64,000 bases of DNA from JAHRAW01 sp965226545 (GTDB lineage Bacteria > Pseudomonadota > Gammaproteobacteria > Arenicellales > Poriferihabitantaceae), in NCBI GenBank assembly GCA_965226545.1, contig OZ245364.1, positions 620,001-684,000 of the forward strand, read 5' to 3'. The translations under genes and the position numbers were made by a program. Positions 52,190 to 61,477 of the stretch are shown here, in pieces; position 1 is the first letter of the stretch, and every line of letters starts with the position of its first letter. Under the pieces are notes generated by a model. It made no database searches and had not been told where the DNA came from. It saw nothing but the letters and a program-made list of their open reading frames with translations.

Positions 52190-53134
52190 ATGTACACCAA
52201 GCCCATCACCAGCGAGCAACCGACGTACGCCAAACGGTTGGATTCCGGTATCGGTCAACAATCCGACTGCGGTTACATTTTGCGCAATATCGATTGTGTC
52301 GAAGGTATGCGCGCATTACCCGCCGATTCGGTGCACTTTATTGCAACCGACCCGCCGTATTTTTTGGACGGAATGGGCGATGATTGGGATAAGGCGCGGC
52401 TCGACCGACGCATAAAGCCGGGCGTCATTGGCGGTTTGCCCGCGGGAATGAAGTTTGACCGCAACCAAGCGCGCCGATTAAGGCGGTTTATGGCAGCCCC
52501 GGCCGAGGAAATTTATCGGGTGCTTAAACCCGGCGGTTTTGTCGCCGTGTTCAGTCAGGCGCGGTTGGCGTTTGCAATGGGGGCGGCGTTTGATGACGCG
52601 GGGTTTGAAATCCGCGATATGTTGGCGTGGAAATATGAAGGTCAAGCGAAGGCTTTTTCACAGACGCATTTTGTGAAAAAGATGAACATCGACTCGCTGA
52701 CCAAGGAAAAAATCATCCGCGAAATCGAAGGCAAAAAAACTCCGCAACTCAAGCCGCAGTTCGAGCCGATTATTCTCGCGCAAAAACCGAAAGAAGGCAC
52801 TTTTGTTAACAACTGGCTCAAACACCAAACCGGTTTGATGTCGCCCGACCAATCCATTTTGGGGCGCGGTTTTCCGGGGACCATTCTGGAGGCGTCGAAA
52901 CCCAAAAAAGCGAAATCCGTTTCACACATCACCGTAAAGCCGGTGTTGGTGATGCGACAGTTAATCCGCTTGTTTACTGTGGAGGGGCAAACCGTGCTCG
53001 ACCCTTTCGCGGGCAGCGGCACCACCGGGGTGGCGGCAATTCGCGACCGACGAGAATTCGTTGGTTTTGAAATCGACCCCGATTACACGCGCATCGCGCG
53101 CGACCGAATTGAAAATGAAAAAGAATTATTTTAA
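52190..53134 (+). CDS. DNA methyltransferase (N4/N6), part of a type II R-M pair
   Basis: A 314-residue enzyme. Catalytic DPPY is at 54-57 and the SAM site DPFAGSGTTG near 270-279, a beta-class order that fits N6-adenine or N4-cytosine methylation. VLKPGGFVAVFSQARLAFAM gives motif-like support. The restriction gene starts 20 bases before its stop, so both come from one transcript. The recognition sequence is unknown. The start at 52190 follows a GTGAA element. Confidence 0.88.
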   Translation: MYTKPITSEQPTYAKRLDSGIGQQSDCGYILRNIDCVEGMRALPADSVHFIATDPPYFLDGMGDDWDKARLDRRIKPGVIGGLPAGMKFDRNQARRLRRFMAAPAEEIYRVLKPGGFVAVFSQARLAFAMGAAFDDAGFEIRDMLAWKYEGQAKAFSQTHFVKKMNIDSLTKEKIIREIEGKKTPQLKPQFEPIILAQKPKEGTFVNNWLKHQTGLMSPDQSILGRGFPGTILEASKPKKAKSVSHITVKPVLVMRQLIRLFTVEGQTVLDPFAGSGTTGVAAIRDRREFVGFEIDPDYTRIARDRIENEKELF

Positions 53135-53843
53135 AAGCGTTTCTTCCGCGCAAATTTTGCGGGTGTCAACGGATGACCTTAATAAAGCGTTTGAAAAAAT
53201 CGAGAAAGACTGGCGCATACATCTCGAAAAACACGGCATTACCCTGCCGAAATTTGGCGCGTCGAAATGGTATCAACTTGCGATTCTAAAGCACCATCAA
53301 AAAAAGGCGGTGCACAAAAGTGACATATCAGCGTTGGTCGCCCATCTGACCAATACAACGGCGACCGACCAGCAAGTAAGACACCTGAAAACACAAGAAG
53401 GTTGGTTTATTTTGAATCGTGGTGATTCATATCGCGGCAAAAGCGTACCCGACGGTTGTCATGTTTTGATTACAACAAAACAACCGACGCCAGCCGGCGT
53501 CATGCGTCGACGCGGCGTCGTTGCCGAAGGTGATTGGAAAAAGATACTGTCGGAATACGGTTGCGCTTGCGCGTCCTGCGGAACCAAAATCGGTGAGCGT
53601 CACCGGTTTGACGGCACCCTTGTCGTTGAATCATTGGAGAAGGGGCATATGAATCCAAACAAGCCGCTTGCGCCGGGAAACATCATTCCGCAATGTCGTT
53701 GGTGCAACCGAACGGCGCGCGGCGACTTTACGTTTGATGAGCAAGGTCGACCGCGGGCAATTGCCGATGTGCGTCCGGTTAAACGCGCCGACCGCGAGGT
53801 GCTGGAAAAGGTTCGACAATGGCTTGCGCAATCCAAAAAGTGA
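53115..53843 (+). CDS. HNH restriction endonuclease (type II)
   Basis: A 242-residue protein. The C-terminal half is a zinc-bound HNH nuclease: CASC (C152/C155), H178 in EKGHMNPNKPLAPGNIIPQ and CRWC (C194/C197) followed by NRTARGDF. The N-terminal about 140 residues contain a basic helix-rich region (SKWYQLAILKHHQKKAVHKS) probably for DNA recognition. ATG 53115 overlaps the methyltransferase, as in compact R-M operons. Confidence 0.83.
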   Translation: MKKNYFKSVSSAQILRVSTDDLNKAFEKIEKDWRIHLEKHGITLPKFGASKWYQLAILKHHQKKAVHKSDISALVAHLTNTTATDQQVRHLKTQEGWFILNRGDSYRGKSVPDGCHVLITTKQPTPAGVMRRRGVVAEGDWKKILSEYGCACASCGTKIGERHRFDGTLVVESLEKGHMNPNKPLAPGNIIPQCRWCNRTARGDFTFDEQGRPRAIADVRPVKRADREVLEKVRQWLAQSKK

Positions 53844-53930
53844 ACGGCAATGCGTCAAACGCGCCAATTTGTTAAATTGTGCGCGCGTTACCAACTTCAT
53901 CCCATCCACTTAACTCCAAAAGGTATTCCA

Positions 53931-55460
53931 ATGAAAAGCAAAGACAACTCGTCGCAACTCGAGGTCGTGCCGCATTTTGTCGGCGGCAAGCGGGTTGCCG
54001 GCAAAAGTGCGCGGTGCGCCGATGTATACAATCCGGCGTTGGGCGCGGTGGCGCGGCGCGTGGCGTTGGCGGATGCCGATGAGGTCGGCGATGCGATTGG
54101 CGCAGCGCAGGCGGCGTTTCCCGAATGGGCGGCGACGCCGGCCGGGCGACGCGCGCAGGTGATGTTTGCATTCCGCGATGCGATTCGAAAACATTTGGAT
54201 GAACTCGCGCGATTGTTGTCGGAGGAACACGGCAAGACGGTCGATGACGCCAAAGGTTCGGTTACGCGCGGGCTCGAAGTGGTCGAATTCGCCTGCGGCA
54301 TTTCGCAATTATTAAAGGGAGAATACTCGCTCGCGGTCGCCGCCGGCGTCGATAGTTGGAGCATGCGCCAACCGCTCGGCGTATGCGCCGGCATCACGCC
54401 GTTTAATTTCCCGGCGATGGTGCCGATGTGGATGTTTCCGTTGGCGATTGCCTGCGGCAACACCTTTGTGCTCAAGCCGTCCGAACGCGACCCGTCGACG
54501 CCGTTGCGGTTGGCGGAATTATTGCACGACGCCGGGCTGCCCGACGGCGTGCTTAATGTCGTCAACGGCGACAAAACCGCAGTCGATGCATTGCTCACCG
54601 ATGCGCGCGTGCAAGCGGTCAGTTTTGTCGGCTCGACCGCCATCGGCGAATACATCTATCGCACCGGCTGCGCGCACGGCAAACGCGTGCAAGCGTTGTG
54701 CGGGGCGAAGAATCACATGGTGGTGATGCCCGACGCCGACATCGACCAAGCGGTCGATGCGATTGTCGGCGCGGCCTACGGTTCAGCCGGCGAACGATGC
54801 ATGGCGATTTCAGTCGTGGTGACGGTCGGCGATGCGCCGGCCGATGCAATCATCGAAAAACTGTTGCCAAAACTCGATGCGCTTAAGGTTGGGCCATATA
54901 CAGACGCCGACGCCGAGATGGGTCCGGTCATCACCCCCGAGGCAAAAACGCGCATCGAAAACTACATCGACACCGGCGTCGCCGAAGGCGCGCAATTGTT
55001 GCGCGACGGTCGCGGCACGGTCGTCAAAGGCGCATCGAGCGGTTGCTTTGTCGGGGCGACGGTGTTCGATAAAGTCACCGACCAAATGCGCATTTACACC
55101 GATGAGATTTTCGGCCCGGTGTTGTGCATCGTGCGCTGTGATAGTTATGAACACGCGGTGCAGTTGGTCAATCAACACGAATACGGCAACGGCACGGCAA
55201 TCTTCACCCGCGACGGCGACGCCGCGCGCGATTTTGCCGCGCGCATCCAAATCGGCATGGTCGGCGTCAATGTGCCGATACCGGTGCCGCTGGCTTTCCA
55301 CAGTTTCGGCGGTTGGAAACGTTCGCTGTTTGGCGACCACGCGATTCACGGGCCCGAAGGCGTGCGCTTTTATACGCGCCTCAAAACCGTCACCGCACGT
55401 TGGCCATCCGGCATTCGCAAAGGCGCGGTGTTTAACTTCAAAGCCGGCGGCGAACATTAA
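53931..55460 (+). CDS. mmsA: CoA-acylating methylmalonate-semialdehyde dehydrogenase
   Basis: Oxidises methylmalonate or malonate semialdehyde to propionyl- or acetyl-CoA in valine, beta-alanine and inositol catabolism. A 509-residue aldehyde dehydrogenase with GITPFNFPAMVPMWMFPLAI, the nucleotide-binding KPSERDPSTPLRLAEL and catalytic C290 in GSAGERCMAIS. As expected for the CoA-acylating class, the general-base glutamate region reads ALCGAKNHMVVMPDAD. ATG 53931 is used; the open frame from 53850 overlaps intergenic DNA. The DUF2165 gene overlaps its last base. Confidence 0.93.
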   Translation: MKSKDNSSQLEVVPHFVGGKRVAGKSARCADVYNPALGAVARRVALADADEVGDAIGAAQAAFPEWAATPAGRRAQVMFAFRDAIRKHLDELARLLSEEHGKTVDDAKGSVTRGLEVVEFACGISQLLKGEYSLAVAAGVDSWSMRQPLGVCAGITPFNFPAMVPMWMFPLAIACGNTFVLKPSERDPSTPLRLAELLHDAGLPDGVLNVVNGDKTAVDALLTDARVQAVSFVGSTAIGEYIYRTGCAHGKRVQALCGAKNHMVVMPDADIDQAVDAIVGAAYGSAGERCMAISVVVTVGDAPADAIIEKLLPKLDALKVGPYTDADAEMGPVITPEAKTRIENYIDTGVAEGAQLLRDGRGTVVKGASSGCFVGATVFDKVTDQMRIYTDEIFGPVLCIVRCDSYEHAVQLVNQHEYGNGTAIFTRDGDAARDFAARIQIGMVGVNVPIPVPLAFHSFGGWKRSLFGDHAIHGPEGVRFYTRLKTVTARWPSGIRKGAVFNFKAGGEH

Positions 55461-55966
55461 TGTCGACAATAACCTTGCGCCGTTGCAAAGCAATCGCGGT
55501 GTGGTTGGCGGCGTTGTATGCGGCGTTGGTTGCGTTCAACAACATTGCCGACTACGCCGTCAACTTCGAATTCGTCGCGCATGTGTTGATGATGGACACC
55601 ACCTTCGCCGGCAATCAATCGATGTGGCGCGCCATTAACGCGCCGCTTATGCATCATGCGGCTTATGCATTGATTATCGCCGCCGAAACCGCCGTCGCCG
55701 CATTGTGCGCACTCGGCGGTTGGCGGTTGTTTATCAACGCGCACGATGCAAAATTATTTGCGCGCGCCAAATCATTAAGCGTCGCCGGCTTGGGCTTGGG
55801 CGTGGCGTTGTGGTTCGGCGGGTTTATTGCAATCGGCGGCGAATGGTTTTTGATGTGGCAATCGCCAAAGTGGAGCGGCAACCAATCCGCATTCCGCATC
55901 GCCGCGATGTTTGCGTTGTTTTTAATTTATGTAACGCTGCCGGAACGCGACGATTCGCGCGGATAA
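55460..55966 (+). CDS. DUF2165 family small membrane protein
   Basis: A 168-residue protein with four hydrophobic helices. The pattern ALVAFNNIADYAVNFEFVAH, then AGNQSMWRAI and WFGGFIAIGGEWFLMWQSPKW matches DUF2165, whose function is unknown. It starts on the final base of mmsA and its 3' end overlaps the converging GDPD gene by 40 bases. Confidence 0.85.
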   Translation: MSTITLRRCKAIAVWLAALYAALVAFNNIADYAVNFEFVAHVLMMDTTFAGNQSMWRAINAPLMHHAAYALIIAAETAVAALCALGGWRLFINAHDAKLFARAKSLSVAGLGLGVALWFGGFIAIGGEWFLMWQSPKWSGNQSAFRIAAMFALFLIYVTLPERDDSRG

Positions 55967-56784
55967 AGCGCACGCCGCGCGCGCTTGGGATAATCGGTGG
56001 TGATGATGTCGACGCCGTTGGCGGCGAGTTGTTGGATGATGCGCGAATCGTTTGCGGTCCATGCGCATACCTTTAAGCCAAGTTGATGTGCGCGATTAAT
56101 TAACGCCGCGTCGGCCGCGCGATAATCGCAGGACAATGCATCGAATCGATGTTGTTGCGCAAACGCCAAGGCGTCGTTGGCGTCGGCGAATTCGCCGGTG
56201 GCGGCGACGCGCAATTGCGGTGCGGCGGTTTTGACCGCGCGCATTAATTGCCAATCGAAACTTTGGATAAACAATCGTTCATATGGTGCGTTGTTGCGCG
56301 CAAGTTGGTCGAGCAACAACTCGACATAACGTTCGGTCGGCGGGGTTAACTGCGGCGCGCGCGGGTCACTTTTAAGTTCGATGTTGAGCGTGCTGCGCGC
56401 GTCGCCAAGGCGCATAAACAACGCAATGCATTCATCGAGCGTCGGGATGCGCGCGCCATCCGCGGCGACTTGTTCGACAAAGCGCAGTGCATCGCCGCCG
56501 CCAGGCTTAAGCCGCCCAACATCAAACCGCCGCAGTTGGCGCAAGGTGCATTCGATAATCGGCGCGGCGCATTTAATCCAATCGCCATTGGCGTCGCGAG
56601 TGTGCGCCGGATTCAACCGCAAATCGTGATGCACAATCAATCGCCGGTCGGCGCTCGCGCAAACATCAATCTCGACTCCGTCGGCACGTTCAGCAAACGC
56701 GCATTCAATCGCCGGCAGCGTGTTTTCCGGACGAACACCGCGCGCACCGCGATGCCCGTGAATGTGCGCAGTTGTGCGGTTCAT
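55927..56784 (-). CDS. Glycerophosphodiester phosphodiesterase
   Basis: Cleaves glycerophosphodiesters to glycerol-3-phosphate and an alcohol. A 285-residue cytosolic enzyme (no signal peptide) with catalytic HGHRGARGVRPENTLPA, then GVEIDVCASADRRLIVHHD, LNIELKSDP and a C-terminal VCAWTANDSRIIQQLAANG and GVDIITTDYP. UgpQ-type layout. Confidence 0.93.
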   Translation of the reverse strand: MNRTTAHIHGHRGARGVRPENTLPAIECAFAERADGVEIDVCASADRRLIVHHDLRLNPAHTRDANGDWIKCAAPIIECTLRQLRRFDVGRLKPGGGDALRFVEQVAADGARIPTLDECIALFMRLGDARSTLNIELKSDPRAPQLTPPTERYVELLLDQLARNNAPYERLFIQSFDWQLMRAVKTAAPQLRVAATGEFADANDALAFAQQHRFDALSCDYRAADAALINRAHQLGLKVCAWTANDSRIIQQLAANGVDIITTDYPKRARRALYPRESSRSGSVT

Positions 56785-56867
56785 TGGCGTAGCGAGTATA
56801 CTTGCGATTGGATGCGCAATGCGATGGCGTCGATGATTTTTTTACGGCGTTGAGTGAAATGTATTTT

Positions 56868-56935
56868 ACAAAAGTGCGCTTGTTCCAAAAAAGTACACTT
56901 GCCAAAAGTGCACTTGTTACCAACGAGTATACTTT
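56868..56935. repeat. Degenerate aaaagtgcacttg words
   Basis: Four variants of AAAAGTGCACTTGTT-type words between the GDPD and acyl-CoA dehydrogenase genes. Each is partly self-complementary. Confidence 0.65.
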
Positions 56936-57010
56936 CCAAAAGCGTAAACAACAGGTTAACCCAATAAAAAGTTAACCGAAAGATTCCCCAACCAATTTTC
57001 GAGACGCCAA

Positions 57011-58813
57011 ATGACCTACACCGCCCCGACTCGCGATTTGTTTTTTGCCGCTGAATTGGCCGGGCTCGACTCGGTTAATCGGCTGCCCGGTTTTGAGGAG
57101 GCGACGCCGGATGTGGTGCGCGCGATTTTATATGAAGCCGGCAAGTTTGGCGGTGAAGTGCTGGCGCCGCTTAATCGCGGCGGCGATTTGCAGGGCGCGC
57201 GGCTGCACGATGGCGCGGTGCATACCGCCGACGGTTGGCGTGATGCGTATCGGCAATTTTGTCAAGCCGGTTGGAACGGCTTGGCGTTCGATGCGCGTTT
57301 TGGCGGGCAGGGGTTGCCGTGGTTGGTGGCGAGTGCGGTCAATGAAATTTGGCACGCCGCCAACATGTCGTTTGCGCTTTGCCCGTTGCTTACCCAAAGC
57401 GCGATTGAAGCGATTGACCTGCATGGCTCGGAGGAACAGAAGCAAACGTATTTGCCCAACTTAATCAGCGGGCAATGGTGCGGCACGATGAACTTGACCG
57501 AAGCGCAAGCCGGCTCGGATTTAAGCGCGGTGCGCACGCGCGCGGTCGCCGACAACGGGCGCTATTTGTTAAGCGGTCAGAAAATTTTCATCACCTACGG
57601 CGACCACGACCTTGCCGACAACATCATTCACTTGGTGCTGGCGCGCACCGCGGATGCGCCGCCGGGGGTTAAGGGCATCTCGCTGTTTATCGCGCCGAAA
57701 TTTTTGCCGGACGACAACGGCGAATGGACGCAGCGCAACGACATCGAAACCGTGTCGCTCGAACACAAACTCGGCATTCGCGCAAGCCCAACCGCAACGC
57801 TGGCGTACGGCGCCAAACGCGGCGCGGTTGGGCACTTGGTCGGCGAACTGAATCACGGCATGCGCTATATGTTTACGATGATGAACGTCGCGCGCCACGC
57901 GGTTGGGTTGGAAGGCAACGGCGTCGCCGAACGCGCCTATCAACAAGCGGCATCGTTTGCCGCACAACGCGTGCAGGGGCGCGGCGTCGATGACGCGGAC
58001 GGCGAGCGGCTGTGCATCATCGAACACCCCGATGTTAAGCGAATGTTGTGGATGCAAAAATGCCGCATCGAAGCGTTTCGTTCGTTGTTGTTGGATGTCG
58101 CCGCGCGGATGGATCATCTGCGCGCGCAACCCGACGACGCCGCCAAAACGCGCGCGCGCGAGATGATGGAAATCATGACGCCGATTGTTAAAGGTTGCGC
58201 GACCGAAGTCGCCGGCGAAAACGTTTCGCTTGCGCTGCAGGTGCATGGCGGTATGGGGTTTGTCGAAGAAACCGGCGCGGCGCAACATTATCGCGACCAA
58301 CGCATCACGCCGATTTACGAAGGCACCACCGGCATTCAGGCGATGGATTTAATCGGGCGCAAATTGATTCGCGACGGCGGGGCGATGCATGCGCGCGTGC
58401 TTGGGCAACTGCGCGCCGAATGCGAATCATTAAACGGCGGCGATGAAGTGGCTTTGATGAATCGCGCCTTGTGCGCGGCGTTGGATTTGCTCGACGCCGC
58501 GGCGCAATCATTGTTGGCAACGGCGAAACGCGATGTGCGCGCGGCGTATGCGGTTGGCGAACCGTATTTGCGGTTGTGGGGGACGGCGGCGTGCGGTTGG
58601 CAAATGCTTAAAGCGGCCGAGTTAAGCGCGCGGCGGTTGAAACAAAACGTCGCGCAGGATGAAGGCGAAGCGCAGTTTTACCGCAACAAACTGCAAACTG
58701 CGCGGTTTTATTTCGCCGCGGAATTGCCGAAGGTCGACAGCCTTGCCAAAATCATCGCCAACAGCGCATCGTTGGTCGCCGAGAGCGACGCGCAATTGTT
58801 TGCCGCTGAGTAG
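57011..58813 (+). CDS. Acyl-CoA dehydrogenase, long C-terminal-domain type (DmdC-like)
   Basis: FAD-dependent alpha,beta-dehydrogenation of an acyl-CoA. A 600-residue protein with GWNGLAFDARFGGQGLPWLV, MNLTEAQAGSDLSAVRTRA, KIFITYGDHDL and the catalytic-glutamate region ITPIYEGTTGIQAMDLIGRK, plus the extra C-terminal domain of the 3-methylmercaptopropionyl-CoA dehydrogenase family. The substrate could be short-chain, branched or the DMSP-derived thioester. No electron-transfer flavoprotein gene is nearby. Confidence 0.88.
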   Translation: MTYTAPTRDLFFAAELAGLDSVNRLPGFEEATPDVVRAILYEAGKFGGEVLAPLNRGGDLQGARLHDGAVHTADGWRDAYRQFCQAGWNGLAFDARFGGQGLPWLVASAVNEIWHAANMSFALCPLLTQSAIEAIDLHGSEEQKQTYLPNLISGQWCGTMNLTEAQAGSDLSAVRTRAVADNGRYLLSGQKIFITYGDHDLADNIIHLVLARTADAPPGVKGISLFIAPKFLPDDNGEWTQRNDIETVSLEHKLGIRASPTATLAYGAKRGAVGHLVGELNHGMRYMFTMMNVARHAVGLEGNGVAERAYQQAASFAAQRVQGRGVDDADGERLCIIEHPDVKRMLWMQKCRIEAFRSLLLDVAARMDHLRAQPDDAAKTRAREMMEIMTPIVKGCATEVAGENVSLALQVHGGMGFVEETGAAQHYRDQRITPIYEGTTGIQAMDLIGRKLIRDGGAMHARVLGQLRAECESLNGGDEVALMNRALCAALDLLDAAAQSLLATAKRDVRAAYAVGEPYLRLWGTAACGWQMLKAAELSARRLKQNVAQDEGEAQFYRNKLQTARFYFAAELPKVDSLAKIIANSASLVAESDAQLFAAE

Positions 58814-59074
58814 TGACGGTTTGCGCGTTAACTTGTGTGCGTTGGTTTGGCGATTGCGCGCGGTTTGTTTGTTATAAGTTGCGGTTAAGCGCAGTGCATT
58901 AAGTTCATTGCGGTTGTTGCGATTATTGCGGACTGCAACTGTTGCATTGAGTTGTGCGCCAACAGTTTACTTAACGAGAGTTCACTTAATGAGTGCGCGA
59001 CCGTTTGCGATGCCGTGATAAATAGCAATCAAACACAGCGCACCGCGCCCATCGATTAATAAATCGATTAATAA

Positions 59075-59725
59075 TTAACTGCCGCGTTCTTTTGCCGCCA
59101 GTTCGATTAAATAATCGATTACTTCAAACAATTTTTCCTGTCCGCCGGCCAGCGTCACCGAAGTGCGATAGCGGCCGTCGACCACTATCGCCGGCACGCC
59201 GCTGATGCCGTACTTGCGCGTCATCAAGGCGGCGAAGTTTACGCGGCTGTCGACTGCAAACGAATTTAATGCGGCCAATAATTCGGCGCGGTCGATGCCG
59301 TGGCTGACGCCCCAATCGGCGAATTGTTCGGGCGTGTTGAGCGGGCGACGCTTGCCGTGAATGGCTTCGAACACTTCGGCGTGCAGCGTTTGGTCGACGC
59401 CGAGAGCGACCAGCGTATAGTAAATGCGCGCGGAAAATTTCCATTGGTCGCTGAGCACCGCCGGCACCGGCACAAACGCGGCGTTGTCGGGGATGTTCCG
59501 CCGCCATTTTTCGACATACGGCTCGAGGCGATAGCAATGCGGGCAGCGATACCAAAACATTTCGACGACTTCAATCTTGTCGGCGGTTTGCACCGGTTGG
59601 GCTTCGCGCAACAATTCATAATGTCCGCCTTCGACAAACGACGCTTCTTGGGCGTGCGGTGCGAGTGCAAACAACAACAGCAGCCAGGCAATGTGGCGGG
59701 TGATAAACGGGGTGGAGGTTTTCAT
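59075..59725 (-). CDS. dsbA: Thiol:disulfide interchange protein DsbA-like
   Basis: Introduces disulfides into periplasmic proteins. A 216-residue precursor with a signal peptide ending APHAQE (cleavage near residue 26), the redox motif CPHC at 61-64 in FWYRCPHCYRLEPY, a helical insert and cis-proline loop GISGVPAIVVDGRY. ATG 59725 gives the correct signal peptide; the frame upstream to 59842 is not convincing. Confidence 0.92.
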   Translation of the reverse strand: MKTSTPFITRHIAWLLLLFALAPHAQEASFVEGGHYELLREAQPVQTADKIEVVEMFWYRCPHCYRLEPYVEKWRRNIPDNAAFVPVPAVLSDQWKFSARIYYTLVALGVDQTLHAEVFEAIHGKRRPLNTPEQFADWGVSHGIDRAELLAALNSFAVDSRVNFAALMTRKYGISGVPAIVVDGRYRTSVTLAGGQEKLFEVIDYLIELAAKERGS

Positions 59726-59996
59726 CGGCGGGGTCGTTGGGTCAGTGGGGTTGGTATGGCGGGTTAAACGGCTAAGGGTGCATTCGAAAGTGCGGGTGGA
59801 AATGTGTAAACATCCAAATTCGAAAACTGATTTAAGTTGCATTATTAATTATTAATTGCGTTAATCAATTAATGCATTCATTCATTAACCAATTATAAAC
59901 TTAACAAGTTGTCAATTAATTAATAAACAAATTAATAAAAAAATTAATAAATAAACAAACAAACAAATTAACAAAAAATAAATTAACAACGATGCA
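59726..59996. repeat. AT-rich intergenic region of attaat/acaaac words
   Basis: A 271-base gap. From about 59830 to 59985 it is very AT-rich, with variants of ATTAAT, AAATTAATAAA and a short AAAC series. No gene is visible. Confidence 0.6.
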
Positions 59997-61379
59997 TTAT
60001 TGGCGGCTCGCCAAAGCGTCGCGCAGTTGTCCGGGCAAGCCGCCAAAATCGCCGTTGCTCATTGTGATGATAACGATGTTTTGGTTTTTGTGCAATTGCG
60101 CATGCGCAAGGATTGCATCGCGCGCAGTCGCCGCATTGTCCGCGCGTTGGATGTTGTTGGCTTGCGCATCGGCGGTGGGTTGCGCGCCGACAACAATCGC
60201 GTCATCGGCGCGACCGAGTGCGGCATCGATGCGCGCGCCGTGTGCGCCGGCTTTCATTGTGTTCGAGCGCAATTCGAGCGCGACCAGCAGGCGGCTGTGC
60301 GGATGTTTGCGGCGCAACGCTTCGAGCGTCTCGGCGATTGCGGTGGGATGATGGGCGAAGTCGTCGTACAACCAAAGCGAATCATCGCGATGCAACAACT
60401 GCAGCCGCCGCGCGACCGCGCGATAAGCGCCGAGCGCATCGCAGGCGTCGCGCACCGACACTTCGCAACACGCGGCCGCGGCGATTGCAGCCAGTGCGTT
60501 TTGCATGTTGTGTTTGCCGATGCATTGCCAATCGACCGCGCCGCATGCGCGTCCGTTATGCAGCACTTCGAAACGCGCGGCGTCTTCGGATAATGCGCGC
60601 GCGCGCCATTCGGAATCCGCCGGCGCGGCTTCGGTCGACGCGTTGGCGGCAAGCGAAAACGCGGTGCGTTCGCTCCAACAGCCGAGTTGCAGCACTTCGC
60701 GCAAATTCGCGTCGTCGGCGTTGACGATGATGCGCCCGTTGTTCGGCACGATGCGCACCAAGTGATGAAACTGTTTAATCAACGCATCGATGTCGGCGTA
60801 AATGTCGGCGTGGTCGAATTCCAAATTGCCGAGCACCGCGATGTGCGGACGGTAATGCACAAACTTGGCGCGCTTGTCAAAAAACGCGGTGTCGTATTCG
60901 TCGGCTTCGATGACAAACCATTCGCCTTCGCCCAAGTGCGCCGATTGCGCAAAGTTGCCGGGGCGTCCGCCAATCAACCAGCCGGGGCGTTTGCCGCAGG
61001 CGTGCAAAATCCAGGCGAGCATCGCCGATGCGCTGGTCTTGCCGTGGGTGCCGGCGATTGCAATCACGCGGCGCGCGGTTAACAATTGTTCGCGCAACCA
61101 TTCGGGCGCGGATTGAAACGGCAGACGATTTGCCAACGCGGCCTCGACCAACGGATTGCCGCGCGACAATGCATTGCCGATTAATATGCGGTCATACGAA
61201 TCATCGAGATGCGACGCCAACCACCCTTGCTTAACTTCGATTTGCGCATCGCGCAACACCTCGCTCATCGGCGGATAAACGCGCAAATCGCAGCCGTGCA
61301 CTTCATGCCCGGCGGCTTTGGCGAGTTGCGCAACGCCGGCCATAAAGACGCCGCCGATGCCGGCGATAAATATTTTCAT
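59997..61379 (-). CDS. mpl: UDP-MurNAc:L-Ala-gamma-D-Glu-meso-DAP ligase
   Basis: Recycles murein tripeptide by joining it to UDP-MurNAc. A 460-residue Mur ligase with KIFIAGIGGVFMAGVAQLA, GNALSRGNPLVEAAL, the ATP loop AIAGTHGKTSASAM (110-116 core), FFDKRAKFVHYRPHIAVLGN, FDHADIYADIDALI and WLYDDFAHHPTAI. The FVIEADEYDTAFFDKR segment separates Mpl from MurC. This enzyme is largely restricted to gamma- and betaproteobacteria, useful for placing the organism. Confidence 0.95.
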   Translation of the reverse strand: MKIFIAGIGGVFMAGVAQLAKAAGHEVHGCDLRVYPPMSEVLRDAQIEVKQGWLASHLDDSYDRILIGNALSRGNPLVEAALANRLPFQSAPEWLREQLLTARRVIAIAGTHGKTSASAMLAWILHACGKRPGWLIGGRPGNFAQSAHLGEGEWFVIEADEYDTAFFDKRAKFVHYRPHIAVLGNLEFDHADIYADIDALIKQFHHLVRIVPNNGRIIVNADDANLREVLQLGCWSERTAFSLAANASTEAAPADSEWRARALSEDAARFEVLHNGRACGAVDWQCIGKHNMQNALAAIAAAACCEVSVRDACDALGAYRAVARRLQLLHRDDSLWLYDDFAHHPTAIAETLEALRRKHPHSRLLVALELRSNTMKAGAHGARIDAALGRADDAIVVGAQPTADAQANNIQRADNAATARDAILAHAQLHKNQNIVIITMSNGDFGGLPGQLRDALASRQ

Positions 61380-61477
61380 TCGAAGCGGGTTTTTGGGCGA
61401 GGCAACAAGTGATGCGCGGTTATTATGCGCGGTCAAGTAAGTAACGATTGACGTGCGGTCAATGATACCATTTGCCG

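Noticed and set aside
57569..58300. 243-residue antisense open frame opposite the acyl-CoA dehydrogenase
   Set aside because: The sense strand encodes all conserved acyl-CoA dehydrogenase motifs; no start signal for the antisense frame.
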